This document shows, in pieces, positions 24,441 through 33,718 of a DNA stretch of 64,000 nucleotides. The DNA is taken from positions 1 to 64,000 of the forward strand of contig JAUQZD010000076.1 of assembly GCA_030587405.1 (NCBI GenBank), given 5' to 3'. The position numbers and the translations under genes were made by a program. Each line of letters opens with the position of its first letter. Within the stretch, counting starts at the first letter, position 1. A model generated the notes under the pieces. The model did no database searches and was not told where the DNA came from. It was given only the letters and a program-made list of their open reading frames with translations. Source of the DNA: Candidatus Freyrarchaeum guaymasense (lineage in GTDB: Archaea; Asgardarchaeota; Jordarchaeia; Jordarchaeales; Freyrarchaeaceae).

Positions 24441-26966
24441 TCAGCTTACTGTAACTTCCATTTCCCTCTCTAAATCAGGGATGGATGCCACTATCTTTAG
24501 GGGTACTTTATCGCCACTGTTAAGGGTTAACCCGCTTGCTTTGAAGGATAACTCCACGCTTTCACCCGGCTGAATAATCACACCGGAGAAGTCGCATGCC
24601 GTACCATTAAGGTAGATTCCCGTAACGTTGAACGCGACCTTTCCATTGTTAACTATCCTTGCTACGCCGTTCCCTGACGCGTCGATGCTTACACTTTCAA
24701 CGCTCATATTTGCGTCCAGAATTGAGTAATCTATTTCGAAGATCTTAACCAAGTGGTTGCTCGATATGAAAACCGGCTTGAAGTGTTTTAAAACGCTGAA
24801 GCCGTGCTGCCAATTGGGGTACCATCCCGGAGGGTTTCCAACCTCATTGTACCCTATCACGAGGGGGTAACCGTTATCCTGCATGTAGCTGTAAAGACGG
24901 TACTCCAACGCGTTTTGAGACGGGTTTTCGGGGTTAGGGTCGTGGTAGTAGAGAAGCTTGTAGAGGGTCATATTGAAGAAGCTTGGAAGGTATTTTACTC
25001 CGGTTGGCGTGGGAGCATAATACTCGTACTCCCATGGCGTGTAAAAAACGTTAAAGGAGATCTTCGCCATCCAGATCCATTTCCCCTCGTCTCCATGCAG
25101 GTTTGCGTCGTTATGCCCAAAGTACACGAGGACATGGGTGGCGTTGAACTGACGCAGGATCTCCAAGCTTTCCGTCTCATTGGTAGACGTTAACGCCCTT
25201 CCAACAAGCGCTATTTGAGTTGTGTTAAATGTTGCATTGTCAACCACGGTTGTCTTGTTGCCCCTGACGGTAATCCAGTAGCCATAATCCCACCAAGATA
25301 CTATAATAGCGTTTGGAGGCAGCTCGTTCTGCATGAATGCAAACGCCTCCTCCCAGTCAAGGTAAAAGTTCCCATAGCTGTCCCTTGGAGCCATCTGAGG
25401 CGAGCCGGAAAAGACCGTTGCCGTTACACCGTGATGGAAAGCAAAGAAAAGGAGAATTCCAGTTATCGCAAAAACGGCAAAGGCAGATTCTTTACCCAAG
25501 ATCTTCCTTACAATAGCTCTCCTTCTTTTAATGGCTATCTTTTCCTCGCCTAGGAGTACGCGTGAAAGCGGGTCATATATCATGGCGAGGGCGAAGCCCG
25601 ACATGAGACACGCCACGGGGGCAAAAAGTAGTACGAGCCGGATCATGGACCCTGCGAAGTAGACAGTCGTCACGCCCAAGATTAACAGCATGAGATCTTC
25701 ATCCCTTCTCCTTTGAAACGCAAAGTACATTCCAACAGGGAAAAGTATTACTGTAACGTGAAGGTCGTAGAAGAACATGCCCCACGCTGTGGAAGCATGC
25801 TCAGCGACGCTTGCTATGATTACCTCTTCTTCTCTGTAGAATGGATTGGCTACCGACAGATAGCGTCCGCTAACACTTAAAAACGAACTTAACTTGTAAG
25901 ATAAAGCAAGGGAGAGAATAGGATTTGAATATAAAAGCAGCATTACACATGTTAGGAGGCTTACGGTGACCGCTGCTAGCGTGAGTGCGGCATTCCTCCT
26001 AGTTTTTATGAGATTGTGAATCTGCGGGTACTTAGCTATTTTTTCAGGGATGCTGCGGATTGCAGGTTTAACCCGCGGATACACTTCATAGAGCACAAGT
26101 ATCAGTAACCCAATTATTGCGGGAAGTGCGCTTCCTGAAACTAGGTAGCCGGCATCGTATTCCGGGACACGTGTGGCCACGAAGAGGCCTAGTGTTACGG
26201 TTATGCTATATCCTATTAGCAGGTTGCTCGAGTACCTCTTAAGTAGGATTAATAGGATGACTGTTAACGGGAGAACGTACAGCATGTATATTGCAGCCCC
26301 CCAGCTGGCTATGAACCCTCCCAGGCTTAACCCAGCCATAACCGCTGAAAAAACCGATTTCCTCTTCAAGGATCTTATGAAGAAGAAAGTTGTCAATATG
26401 AAGAAGAATAGGCCTACACACTCGTTGTCAAAAAAGCCTGCGATGGTCCGTTCAATGAAGCCTGGGGTGAAGGAAAGCAGGAAGGAGGCTATTAGGCCTG
26501 CTTTCTCGTCTAGGACTTCACGTCCGAGGAAGAACATTGCGACGCAGGAGGCGGCGCCCATGACGGCTGGGAGGACGTAGCAAACCATGTACACGTCGAG
26601 GTTAACGCCTAATGCTTTTAGTAAGAAGTATAATGTAGCGGCTGTGAAGGGGACTCCTGGAAGGTAGCTGCGTGATATATCTTGCCCATACGGGTACCAC
26701 CTCATCCTGTCATACCATCCAAACCAGGCACCATACCCGTAAGTAGTTATAAACACGGTGTTATAGTACTGGATCCAGGGGTCATACGCTGCTATGTAGG
26801 GGGGATACAGGAAGAACGGGAAAAGCCTGATTAAGAAGGCAAGAAGTGCTATTAATGCGACGCTTGCAGCTAGGACGAAGAGCTTTTTATCAACTTTGAC
26901 CTTAACTACCCGGAGGATGTCGTCGAAAAGGCTTGCCAGAAAACTCCTGTTTGCCAACGGACTCAT
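24441..26966 (-). CDS. aglB: Oligosaccharyltransferase AglB (STT3)
   Basis: 841 residues. Roughly the first 480 residues hold about a dozen membrane helices, with the first loop motif YDPWIQYY (metal site) and ERTIAGFFDNECV. The soluble C-terminal domain carries the hallmark WWDYGYW near residue 555 and a further beta-rich region. The enzyme transfers lipid-linked glycans to Asn in N-x-S/T sequons on the outer membrane face. A likely client, a large sequon-rich secreted protein, is encoded at 61-64 kb. Confidence 0.95.
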   Translation of the reverse strand: MSPLANRSFLASLFDDILRVVKVKVDKKLFVLAASVALIALLAFLIRLFPFFLYPPYIAAYDPWIQYYNTVFITTYGYGAWFGWYDRMRWYPYGQDISRSYLPGVPFTAATLYFLLKALGVNLDVYMVCYVLPAVMGAASCVAMFFLGREVLDEKAGLIASFLLSFTPGFIERTIAGFFDNECVGLFFFILTTFFFIRSLKRKSVFSAVMAGLSLGGFIASWGAAIYMLYVLPLTVILLILLKRYSSNLLIGYSITVTLGLFVATRVPEYDAGYLVSGSALPAIIGLLILVLYEVYPRVKPAIRSIPEKIAKYPQIHNLIKTRRNAALTLAAVTVSLLTCVMLLLYSNPILSLALSYKLSSFLSVSGRYLSVANPFYREEEVIIASVAEHASTAWGMFFYDLHVTVILFPVGMYFAFQRRRDEDLMLLILGVTTVYFAGSMIRLVLLFAPVACLMSGFALAMIYDPLSRVLLGEEKIAIKRRRAIVRKILGKESAFAVFAITGILLFFAFHHGVTATVFSGSPQMAPRDSYGNFYLDWEEAFAFMQNELPPNAIIVSWWDYGYWITVRGNKTTVVDNATFNTTQIALVGRALTSTNETESLEILRQFNATHVLVYFGHNDANLHGDEGKWIWMAKISFNVFYTPWEYEYYAPTPTGVKYLPSFFNMTLYKLLYYHDPNPENPSQNALEYRLYSYMQDNGYPLVIGYNEVGNPPGWYPNWQHGFSVLKHFKPVFISSNHLVKIFEIDYSILDANMSVESVSIDASGNGVARIVNNGKVAFNVTGIYLNGTACDFSGVIIQPGESVELSFKASGLTLNSGDKVPLKIVASIPDLEREMEVTVS

Positions 26967-27089
26967 CCCGTTTCTCCCTTTATTTAATTTTCCTCTTTAC
27001 ATTACCTCTCTTTTAAAGATATCTTTCCCTTACGGATCCTCCATGATAAGAAGTTTTTTGGTGGAATGAGAGAGCTGTGGATGGATAAG

Positions 27090-27101
27090 CTTTATAAAAA
27101 G
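27090..27101 (+). promoter_or_regulatory. TATA box before eS1
   Basis: CTTTATAAAAAG at 27090-27101, with predicted transcription start near 27127, ~45 bases before the eS1 ATG. Confidence 0.65.
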
Positions 27102-27171
27102 GGTGCGTGTAGTCCCTTTGTCAAAGATGATATTAGTCAAGATGTTACAGTTGGATCCGGGGCGGTCGCTG

Positions 27172-27792
27172 ATGAGCCGTAAAGAGCGTGTGAAGGATAC
27201 ATGGAGCACTAAAAAGTGGTTTACCGTCCTAGCCCCACCCTACTTTGGTAACGTTGAGATCGGGTTGACTCCGGCGAACAGCCCAGAGAAGATCCTTGGT
27301 AGAGTGATGGAGACTACACTGTACGACATTACAGGAGACTTCTCGTTGATCCACGTGAAACTTTACTTTAAAATAATAAACGTTTCAGGGGATGTTGCGC
27401 AGACAGAGTTTCACGGCCACGAATTTGCACGAGACTTCCTTAGGAGCCTTATAAGGCGGGGAAGCAGTAAAGTGGAAGGTATCTTCGACGTTGTAACCAG
27501 GGATGGACGGGGGCTACGCGTCTACCCTGTAGCGTTCACTGTAAACAGGATCAAGACCAGCCAGGAAAAAGCTATCAGGAAGGTAATGAAGGAAATAGTG
27601 GAAAACAAGGCGAAGCAGTTGGATTATGGCGACTTCGCCCAAGAGATGGTGCTGGGCAAGGTGGGCTCTGAAATTTATAACTTAGCTAGGAAAATAGCGC
27701 CCTTAAGGAAATGTGATGTTTGGAAGTCGAAGCCTATTAAGCTTCGCACACGGGTGGTGGAGGTAGGTCAGGAGGCTGTCCAACCAGCTTAA
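27172..27792 (+). CDS. rps3ae: Ribosomal protein eS1
   Basis: 206 residues from ATG 27172; an open upstream extension to 27103 overlaps the TATA box and is rejected. Family marks: KERVKDTWSTKKWFTVLAPP, GDVAQTEFHGHEFARDFLR, RRGSSKVEGIFDVVTRDGR. On the small-subunit platform near the mRNA exit. A short zinc-ribbon gene follows. Confidence 0.95.
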   Translation: MSRKERVKDTWSTKKWFTVLAPPYFGNVEIGLTPANSPEKILGRVMETTLYDITGDFSLIHVKLYFKIINVSGDVAQTEFHGHEFARDFLRSLIRRGSSKVEGIFDVVTRDGRGLRVYPVAFTVNRIKTSQEKAIRKVMKEIVENKAKQLDYGDFAQEMVLGKVGSEIYNLARKIAPLRKCDVWKSKPIKLRTRVVEVGQEAVQPA

Positions 27793-27814
27793 TGATGCTT
27801 GCGGGGTGTCTACA

Positions 27815-27955
27815 TTGAGCTTGGAGAAGAAGTGTGTTAAGTGTGGTTCCCCCCAAGTTGAAGTTTTACTTAGGCAGCCGTTAACTTCAGGGGTTGAGTA
27901 CACTTACAAGTGTTTAGTATGCCACCACACGTGGAAGGAAAAAAGGAAGCGGTAA
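27815..27955 (+). CDS. Small zinc-ribbon protein
   Basis: 46 codons from TTG 27815. Two metal-binding pairs, CVKCG at residues 7-10 and CLVCHHTW at 33-36, separated by ~22 residues with an aromatic beta-hairpin (GVEYTYKC). The last turn CxxCxxxW resembles the C-terminal ribbon of TFS/RpoM and related zinc ribbons. The basic tail KEKRKR may bind nucleic acid. The function is unknown; it follows eS1 by 22 bp and overlaps nothing. Confidence 0.6.
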   Translation: MSLEKKCVKCGSPQVEVLLRQPLTSGVEYTYKCLVCHHTWKEKRKR

Positions 27956-27977
27956 AAGAAGCGACACACGTCTACCC

Positions 27978-28250
27978 TTACTTTTTAACGTTTCTCCGGG
28001 TTAACTCCGCGGTTTTCTCTGTGAGAGAGGCGCTTGCAAGGATGTCGTCGATCGTTGATAAGAAGGTGTTAAGGCCCTTTTCACATTCGACCATTATGAT
28101 CAGCTTCTCTCCGACGTTTTTCATGCTTAACTTTAACCCTTTAGGAAGAGGCTTATTGTCTGGGAGCAGCGTTTTAAACATTACCTCTGCCATGTGGGCA
28201 TCCTCAAATAGTATCTCGATCACCGCTTTAGATCTGCTATCTTCCGCCAC
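27978..28250 (-). CDS. pcc1: KEOPS complex subunit Pcc1
   Basis: 90 residues: AVIEILFEDAHMAEVMFKTL, LSMKNVGEKLIIMVECEKGL and TFLSTIDDILASASLTEK fit the two-strand, two-helix fold of Pcc1, the dimerising subunit that bridges Kae1 in t6A37 synthesis. Bud32 and Kae1 are encoded ~3 kb upstream on the same strand. It overlaps the DHH gene by 14 bp. Confidence 0.87.
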   Translation of the reverse strand: MAEDSRSKAVIEILFEDAHMAEVMFKTLLPDNKPLPKGLKLSMKNVGEKLIIMVECEKGLNTFLSTIDDILASASLTEKTAELTRRNVKK

Positions 28251-29658
28251 AGCCGCCCATCCCCAGTTCTTCGTCGAATAACATGAGAAACTCTTCTTCC
28301 TTACCGACAGGTATGTATGCTCCAGCAGCTAACTCATGGCCTCCAGCCGCCGTCTCAAGCTTCATCCTCTCCATAACCCTCCTCACCAATTCTCCTAAAT
28401 CTACATTCTCCCCTCCTTTCCCCAGCCGAATGGAAGCTTTAATGCAGTCTTCCTCGTCAGAGTAGGCTAATCCAACGATAACTTTGCTTTGATACTTCTT
28501 AGAGGATGCGAGTATGGACGCAACTGTTCCAACCATCCTTGCGTCGATGCGGCCAACTCCACTGAACCAGTACAGGTTCTTCCGCTTCTTCATCCCCTCC
28601 CCTTCAACCCAGTTGATGTAGTCTGCTAGCTTCACCCGGTACTCGTCAACGGCCTCCGCTGCCTCGGAAAGGGACCTCTTCCTTTCCCCCATACATATGG
28701 CTAATCCCAGCCCGGTCCTCCCGGTACGTCCACAGGCGTTAAGGAGCGACGCGTACTCTCTTGCATCCCTCATGGGGGTTCCCTCTCTCTCCCTGCTTAA
28801 GACGTAAACAGTACCTATAATGCTCTGGGCTTCGTCAGCGCTCATGTTTCCCGGACCCAACATGTACTTTACAAGCTCGGAGACCAGCCTAGCTTTCTCT
28901 TCACGTGAAAGCTCGGCTATTGTCCTCCAGCGATCACCCGCCTTCAATGGTATCTGCACTCTCTCCACGAGAAACTTTAAGCATGCACCGTGGTTCCCGG
29001 ATAAACCGGGTATGAATGGGTCTGTCGTGTATTCAAGAGCAACTGGTATGGGACGTGTCTCACGTCCAAAAACTATCAGGTCTTTAACCTCCTGCAGAAT
29101 GCCGTGCTCCACTCCTTCCCTAGCTATTTCGGCATTTAAGCCTGTTAGACTACGTTGCTTTCCTTTGTCTTGCCTGTCCCCGAGGGCTCCGACGATGGCC
29201 AACGGGGACAGGTCCCTGTTTTTAACGTCAATCTCTCTTGCCACCAGGTATGCTGCTCCGGCGCCGCTGACGTCGACACCTCCATCTAAGCCGAAAAGGT
29301 GAGGGTTAAAGTGGATGAGCCTTCCACCGCCCTCTTCGGGGGGGTGATGATCGATTACTACGGTGTCTTCTTGCAGGGATTCCTCCAGAAGCTTTAACTG
29401 TCCACTACCCATGTCGGTGAACACGAACACTCTCTCCCTTCTCGGGATACGCTCTAGGCTCTTCCTGCTTAGCTGCTGGATTATCCGGACGTGGAACCTT
29501 GCATTAAGCCGTGTAAGGGAGGTTGAAATGATGCTTGCCGCTGCGATGCCGTCAGCGTCCAAGTGAGAAACTACCTGAAAAAGAGCGTTTTCCCGTGCTT
29601 TTTCACGCAGGTAACTCGCCACGTCTCTAGCTGCCTTAACGAGTTGAGGTGGAGGCAC
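28237..29658 (-). CDS. DHH-family phosphoesterase (archaeal RecJ-like)
   Basis: 473 residues with DHH motifs in order: QVVSHLDADGIAAASI (motif I), FTDMGSG, DHHPPEEGGG (motif III) and a C-terminal DHHA1-type region with GGHELAAGAYIP. Archaeal RecJ-like proteins are 5'-3' or 3'-5' single-strand nucleases; some (GAN) associate with GINS and the replicative helicase. Its place among KEOPS and uS15 genes is common in archaea. Which nuclease polarity applies cannot be told. Confidence 0.88.
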   Translation of the reverse strand: MPPPQLVKAARDVASYLREKARENALFQVVSHLDADGIAAASIISTSLTRLNARFHVRIIQQLSRKSLERIPRRERVFVFTDMGSGQLKLLEESLQEDTVVIDHHPPEEGGGRLIHFNPHLFGLDGGVDVSGAGAAYLVAREIDVKNRDLSPLAIVGALGDRQDKGKQRSLTGLNAEIAREGVEHGILQEVKDLIVFGRETRPIPVALEYTTDPFIPGLSGNHGACLKFLVERVQIPLKAGDRWRTIAELSREEKARLVSELVKYMLGPGNMSADEAQSIIGTVYVLSREREGTPMRDAREYASLLNACGRTGRTGLGLAICMGERKRSLSEAAEAVDEYRVKLADYINWVEGEGMKKRKNLYWFSGVGRIDARMVGTVASILASSKKYQSKVIVGLAYSDEEDCIKASIRLGKGGENVDLGELVRRVMERMKLETAAGGHELAAGAYIPVGKEEEFLMLFDEELGMGGCGGR

Positions 29659-29678
29659 TTTCCCTTCAAACCCGCCTT

Positions 29679-30137
29679 TTACTGCCGTATGAGTATGGCT
29701 GCCTTCTCAGGGTCATACTTCCAGTCTGGTGGTAGAACTCCCTTCCGCTTGTGGTACTTTACCAGCCTGTGGATCTTTGACTCTATAAGTTGAAGACCCC
29801 TTCTTGAGTGGAGGTCCTTCTTGTGCTCTTCAAGATGACGTCTAACCCTCACAGCCCGCCTCATGAGGTTTATGAGGTCCTCTGGAAGGGAAGGGGCGAG
29901 TTCGTGCTCCTTCAAGATCTGGGTGATCTTTTTGCCTACTATCGGCTTAACAAGGGGGACACCATACTGGTCCCTTAGGATAACTCCAATCATGGATGGC
30001 GGGTGGCCGCTTTTGGCAAGCTCTACTACTTTGTCTACAACCCACTCCGGCGTCTTATCAAACCATTCAGGCGGCCTTTTCACCGGGGGTCTCTTCGACG
30101 ATGACTTCCCTCTCTTCCTGGCGTACATCCTCGCCAT
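29679..30137 (-). CDS. rps15: Ribosomal protein uS15
   Basis: 152 residues from ATG 30137 ([18 protein letters not shown]). The upstream in-frame extension to 30287 lies inside the ITPase gene and is rejected. Archaeal uS15 has the N-terminal extension [17 protein letters not shown] followed by the four-helix core ([20 protein letters not shown]). A minus-strand TATA (ATTATTTAAATC near 30194-30205) lies ~60 bp upstream. Confidence 0.95.
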   Translation of the reverse strand: MARMYARKRGKSSSKRPPVKRPPEWFDKTPEWVVDKVVELAKSGHPPSMIGVILRDQYGVPLVKPIVGKKITQILKEHELAPSLPEDLINLMRRAVRVRRHLEEHKKDLHSRRGLQLIESKIHRLVKYHKRKGVLPPDWKYDPEKAAILIRQ

Positions 30138-30195
30138 GGCTGAACCCTTCAGAAGTCTTAGACCGTGAAAGCTGGAGGAACTATGGTTCGAAGAT

Positions 30196-30771
30196 TTAAA
30201 TAATTTTCGAGCTTCCAGTGAGCCATTCCGCAAGCTTTCTAAGAGCTCTTGCCCTATGGGAAAGGGCGTTCTTTTCCTCCACTTCAAGCTCTCCGAAGGT
30301 CCTCCCGTCGCCTTCGTAGGGTATGAATATAGGGTCGAACCCGAACCCTTTCCCGCCTTTAGCCTCGTGCGCGATCACTCCGAGGACTTCCCCTCTAAAC
30401 GTTACGATTCGGCTCTGGTTTACGGCTGCGACTACGGATTCGAACTTTGCCCTGCGGTTTTCAACGCCATCCATCAACTTCAGGATGCCTTCATTACCTA
30501 TTTTGCTAAAAACATAGGACGAATATGGCCCCGGAAAGCCATTAAGAGCCTCTATGAACAAGCCGGCGTCCTCGACGAGGACGACGCCGTCTAAGTGGAC
30601 CTCACGCATAACATGTTCCAGGCTAAACCTAGCTATCTCCTCCAAGCTTTCTGACTGTACCTCAACCCGTTTAACAGTTAACTGTTCGACCGTAATACCG
30701 TACTTGGAGAGAACCCTTTTTGCTTCCTTCAACTTGTGAGGGTTTCCGGTGGCGAAAAAAACCTTTCTCAC
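30196..30771 (-). CDS. XTP/dITP diphosphatase (RdgB/HAM1 family)
   Basis: 191 residues from GTG 30771, which overlaps the bud32 stop (GTGA). Typical motifs are [55 protein letters not shown] and [11 protein letters not shown]. It hydrolyses non-canonical purine triphosphates to keep them out of DNA and RNA. Confidence 0.93.
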   Translation of the reverse strand: MRKVFFATGNPHKLKEAKRVLSKYGITVEQLTVKRVEVQSESLEEIARFSLEHVMREVHLDGVVLVEDAGLFIEALNGFPGPYSSYVFSKIGNEGILKLMDGVENRRAKFESVVAAVNQSRIVTFRGEVLGVIAHEAKGGKGFGFDPIFIPYEGDGRTFGELEVEEKNALSHRARALRKLAEWLTGSSKII

Positions 30772-31394
30772 CGTTCCGAGTACCTCCCTCGCCTCTCGAT
30801 CTCCCACATTTTCTCTATTACAGCGTCTGCCCCGCTGAACGAGCTCCGGTAGCCTTGAAGTATGATGCCGAAGGCCTCTTCAAAAACGTCATAGTGGGTG
30901 CTTTCCAGCGCCCTCTTCATCAGGTGAAGGTCTACACCGCGGTCCTCAACGCTTCGGGAGAAGTCGCCCAGTCCGAAGTCTATGAAGAAGATTTTTCCAC
31001 GGCTGAGTATCATATTAGAAGTTGTCAGGTCCCCATGTATTACTCCCATCCTATGCAGCCTCCCTATCGACTTTCCCACCTCGTAAAGTCGTTTACGCAG
31101 TTCCTCACCCGGCAACCTGCCACTTTTAATAAGCTCTTTCAAGGTTCCACCTTCAACGTAGTCCATTATGATGGTTGCGTTATCTACGTCTACCAAGTAA
31201 ACAGTTGGCGCCGGTACTCCAGCCCTCTTGGCGGCGTGGAGCAGACGAGCCTCACGCACCGTCCTCTGCCGCCTTAAAAGAAGGTCCAACTCTGTAACCC
31301 TATAATTTTTGGTGACTCTCACCTTGACGAGAACCTTCCTGCCGAAGAGGTCTTCTAGGAAAAGGTGAGCCTCCGCGCCCTTCCTGAAAAGCAA
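30768..31394 (-). CDS. bud32: KEOPS protein kinase/ATPase Bud32
   Basis: 208 residues from TTG 31394, which directly follows the kae1 stop. A small RIO-like kinase: lysine in VLVKVRVTKNYR, MDYVEGGTLKELI, catalytic HGDLTTSNMIL and metal-binding FIDFGLGDFS. Many archaea fuse Kae1 and Bud32; here they are separate but adjacent. It supports Kae1 in t6A synthesis. Confidence 0.95.
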   Translation of the reverse strand: MLFRKGAEAHLFLEDLFGRKVLVKVRVTKNYRVTELDLLLRRQRTVREARLLHAAKRAGVPAPTVYLVDVDNATIIMDYVEGGTLKELIKSGRLPGEELRKRLYEVGKSIGRLHRMGVIHGDLTTSNMILSRGKIFFIDFGLGDFSRSVEDRGVDLHLMKRALESTHYDVFEEAFGIILQGYRSSFSGADAVIEKMWEIERRGRYSER

Positions 31395-32440
31395 TTATGA
31401 CTCCTCCATCCAGGGGACGGTCACCTCGTCAAGCCTCCATCTAGGCTTAACCCGGCTTTCCTCCACTCTTATTATTCTCCCGCTGGCGTACTCCAGTATT
31501 CCTGTCCATGCAATCATTGCCCCATTGTCGCCTGCCAGGGAGGGGGGAACCACATGGAACTCTGCGTCGTGCTCCTTGGAAATGTATTCGATCATTTCCT
31601 GTAGACGCTTGTTCCTAGCCACGCCACCCGTTAGTAAGACCTCTCTTTTACCGGTGTGAGCCAGCGCCCTCTCCGTCACCTCTGCAAGCATGGAAAAGCA
31701 TACTTCCTGGACGCTGTAACATAGATCCTCTATCCTGCAGTGTCCTATCTTTCCTATGGCAGCCGTGTACAAACCCGAGTACGAGAGGTCCATGCCCTTG
31801 ACAACATATGGAAGCTGAATAAACAACTTTCCTTCGCCTGCAAGCTCCTCTACCTTTGGCCCTCCAGGGTGTTTCAAACCGAGAGCCCTAGCAAACATGT
31901 CGAGCATGTTCCCCACGGCTATATCTAGTGTTTCGCCGAAAACCCTGTACCTTCCCTTCTCGTAGGCTGCGACCAGCGTATTCCCCCCGGAAACGTACAG
32001 AGTTAAAGGGTCTCTTACGTCCTCGGTAAGGCGGCCTATTTCTATGTGTGCCAGGCAATGGTTTACGCCTACTAGGGGTACTTCAAGCAGTAGCGATAAT
32101 GCCCTGGCAATGGTTGCAACGGTTCTTAAGCAAGGGCCTTTAGGGGGTTCTCTAGCCCCGGCCCCTGCGAGAAGGCAACAAGGTTGATGTCCTCCATGTT
32201 AACTCCTGCATCCTTTAGAGCTGATAGGATTACTTGCTTAGCGCTGTTCGAATGGTGCTGGGCGGCCTCCCTGGGATGTATCCCTCCTTCGGCCGGAACG
32301 TACTCATCCCTAACGTTGGCGAGCACTTCGCCTTCACCGTCCACGATCCCTACGCCTAAGGTGTGCGCTGTCCCTTCAATCCCGATGCATAGTATTCGGC
32401 GGCCACCCAGATTCCTCTTCACCAGCGAGGGGAGGGGCAT
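31395..32440 (-). CDS. kae1: tRNA t6A synthase Kae1, interrupted by a 14-nt intron
   Basis: Read as complement(join(31395..32139, 32154..32440)), 343 residues. Exon 1 (start ATG 32440) encodes CIGIEGTAHTLGVGIVDGEG through FSQGPGL, then meets a stop at 32126. Exon 2 is open from there in another frame: PCLRTVATIARALSLLLE, the metal-binding HxxxH in VNHCLAHIEIG, SGGNTLV, GPKVEELA and the C-terminal GDNGAMIAWTG. Removing 32140-32153 restores SQGPGLGPCLRTVA, the family consensus. Kae1 adds threonylcarbamoyl to A37 of ANN-decoding tRNAs. No start codon serves exon 2 as a separate gene until residue ~170. Confidence 0.94.
32140..32153 (-). other. BHB intron in kae1 (14 nt)
   Basis: Minus-strand fold: outer exon helix GCAGGGGCC / GGCCCTTGC (32168-32160 with 32138-32130, nine pairs, one G-U); central helix GGGG/CCCT (32159-32156 with 32145-32142, one G-U); bulge 1 CTA (32155-32153); bulge 2 AAA (32141-32139); terminal loop about ten bases. 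A cut after base two of each bulge removes 14 nt and joins CT|A. This is the hBH class without an inner stem. Confidence 0.85.
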
Positions 32441-32444
32441 TCCG

Positions 32445-32633
32445 TTACGCCTCTTTCTCCTCTGAGCCACCTTCCTTCTTTCTCTCTCTCACATAGTCTG
32501 TGTAGCCGCACTTGCCACACGTGTAACGGCGCCAGTGTTCAGCCATGAAAACGCCGGGGCCGCACCTGGGGCAAAACCTTTTAACACGGACAAGCTTCCC
32601 ATCAACAATCTTATAATATTTGCTAACGCTCAC
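32445..32633 (-). CDS. rps27ae: Ribosomal protein eS31 (S27ae)
   Basis: 62 residues from GTG 32633, which has GGAGG nearby; a TTG at 32660 is the longer option. Four-cysteine zinc site FCPRCG and CGKCGYTDY. Archaeal form without the ubiquitin domain. The Glu-rich tail ends five bases before the kae1 start. Confidence 0.93.
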   Translation of the reverse strand: MSVSKYYKIVDGKLVRVKRFCPRCGPGVFMAEHWRRYTCGKCGYTDYVRERKKEGGSEEKEA

Positions 32634-32677
32634 CCGACCGCCTCCGCCACCTATTTTCAAGGTCGGCTAGCGTGTTG

Positions 32678-32977
32678 CTACGCTGCCTCCTCACTTTCCT
32701 TCACCTCATTTCTCTTAATAATGTATTCTGGCTCCACCTGATAAGCTATTTCCTTTGAATCGTAGATCATCGCCGTCCCCTTCGACCGGCCTAAACCGTA
32801 CTCCGTCACGATCTTCCTAACGTAGACGTTTTCTAGGGGGACGCTTAGAAGGGCGGCTATCTTCCTTCTCACTTCCATCCTGCTAGGCGTTCCTTCCCCC
32901 TGATGCAACACCATGAAGGCAACTTCTTCTCTCTGGAAGAACGGGTTTCTACGTTTAGAGACAACCTTCACTTCCAT
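32678..32977 (-). CDS. rps24e: Ribosomal protein eS24
   Basis: 99 residues: VVSKRRNPFFQREEVAFMVL, PSRMEVRRKIAALLSV and YGLGRSKGTAMIYDS are diagnostic. It overlaps the GTP-dependent dephospho-CoA kinase gene by 23 bp, an association conserved in archaea. Confidence 0.95.
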   Translation of the reverse strand: MEVKVVSKRRNPFFQREEVAFMVLHQGEGTPSRMEVRRKIAALLSVPLENVYVRKIVTEYGLGRSKGTAMIYDSKEIAYQVEPEYIIKRNEVKESEEAA

Positions 32978-33527
32978 TACAGGCTTCCTCCATCATCTCC
33001 CTAACGATGCTGATCGCTCTCCTCCTAGCTTCATCGTTTACGTCCAAGACTACTAACCCCTGCTTCGGCTGGCCATAAATTATTATCGCCCCCTCAGGGG
33101 CGAGTATTATCGCCGGTATCGCCAGTAGGTCTTCTTCTCCATCAACAACCACGTAGACGCGGCCAGTCTTCGAGTAAGCCTCCCTGAGCACCCTCCAAGC
33201 ATCCTTACTTATCGTCCCGGGAGGATTCTTCAAGTTAAGCCTGACCCCGTCCGTTAAACTCCGGTTCAAACTAACGGTTCTAAGAGTTTTCCCGTCGACG
33301 ATGCTAACGTCAAACTCTACGCCGACGTCAAGCAGTGTGTCCGTAGCGACGTCGCCCACCACCACCACCTTGGCAGGCTTCCGCGTCGCGATAAGACCTT
33401 TAATTTTCAAGCTTGTTTCTGGGTGTTCACCCTCAACCAGCAATCCAAAAGGCTCCTTAAGGGAGTCTCTGAGGTGAAGCGGCAATTTCAAGTCGCAGTC
33501 AGGAATCATCCTTCTCCCCTTTTTCAC
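32955..33527 (-). CDS. GTP-dependent dephospho-CoA kinase (DUF359)
   Basis: 190 residues from GTG 33527, overlapping the spt4 stop (GTGA). DUF359 features are LLVEGEHPETSLKIKGL, KVVVVGDVATDTLLD and VYVVVDGEEDLLAIPAI. Members phosphorylate dephospho-CoA with GTP in the last step of archaeal CoA synthesis. The neighbourhood spt4-DUF359-eS24-eS31 is typical. Confidence 0.88.
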   Translation of the reverse strand: MKKGRRMIPDCDLKLPLHLRDSLKEPFGLLVEGEHPETSLKIKGLIATRKPAKVVVVGDVATDTLLDVGVEFDVSIVDGKTLRTVSLNRSLTDGVRLNLKNPPGTISKDAWRVLREAYSKTGRVYVVVDGEEDLLAIPAIILAPEGAIIIYGQPKQGLVVLDVNDEARRRAISIVREMMEEACNGSEGCL

Positions 33528-33709
33528 CTCACTTTCAACGCGTACTTACCCTTCTTTTTAATGTCCAGCCTTTTAGCTATCTGCGAGCCCTCCGGGTCAA
33601 ATACGATCAGCAACCCCCCGTAGTCGTCGGACAGGGAGTACGACTTACATTCAGGGCACATTTGCCCTCTCACGAGAAGCTTACATGTGCGGCAAGCCCT
33701 TTCCCTCAA
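33524..33709 (-). CDS. spt4: Transcription elongation factor Spt4
   Basis: 61 residues with a four-cysteine zinc ribbon (ACRTCKLLV and CPECKS), then LSDDYGGLLIVFDPEGSQIA, the standard archaeal Spt4 (RpoE''). Partner of Spt5, which keeps RNA polymerase processive. Nine bases after rpo7. Confidence 0.95.
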   Translation of the reverse strand: MRERACRTCKLLVRGQMCPECKSYSLSDDYGGLLIVFDPEGSQIAKRLDIKKKGKYALKVR

Positions 33710-33718
33710 CCTTCCACC

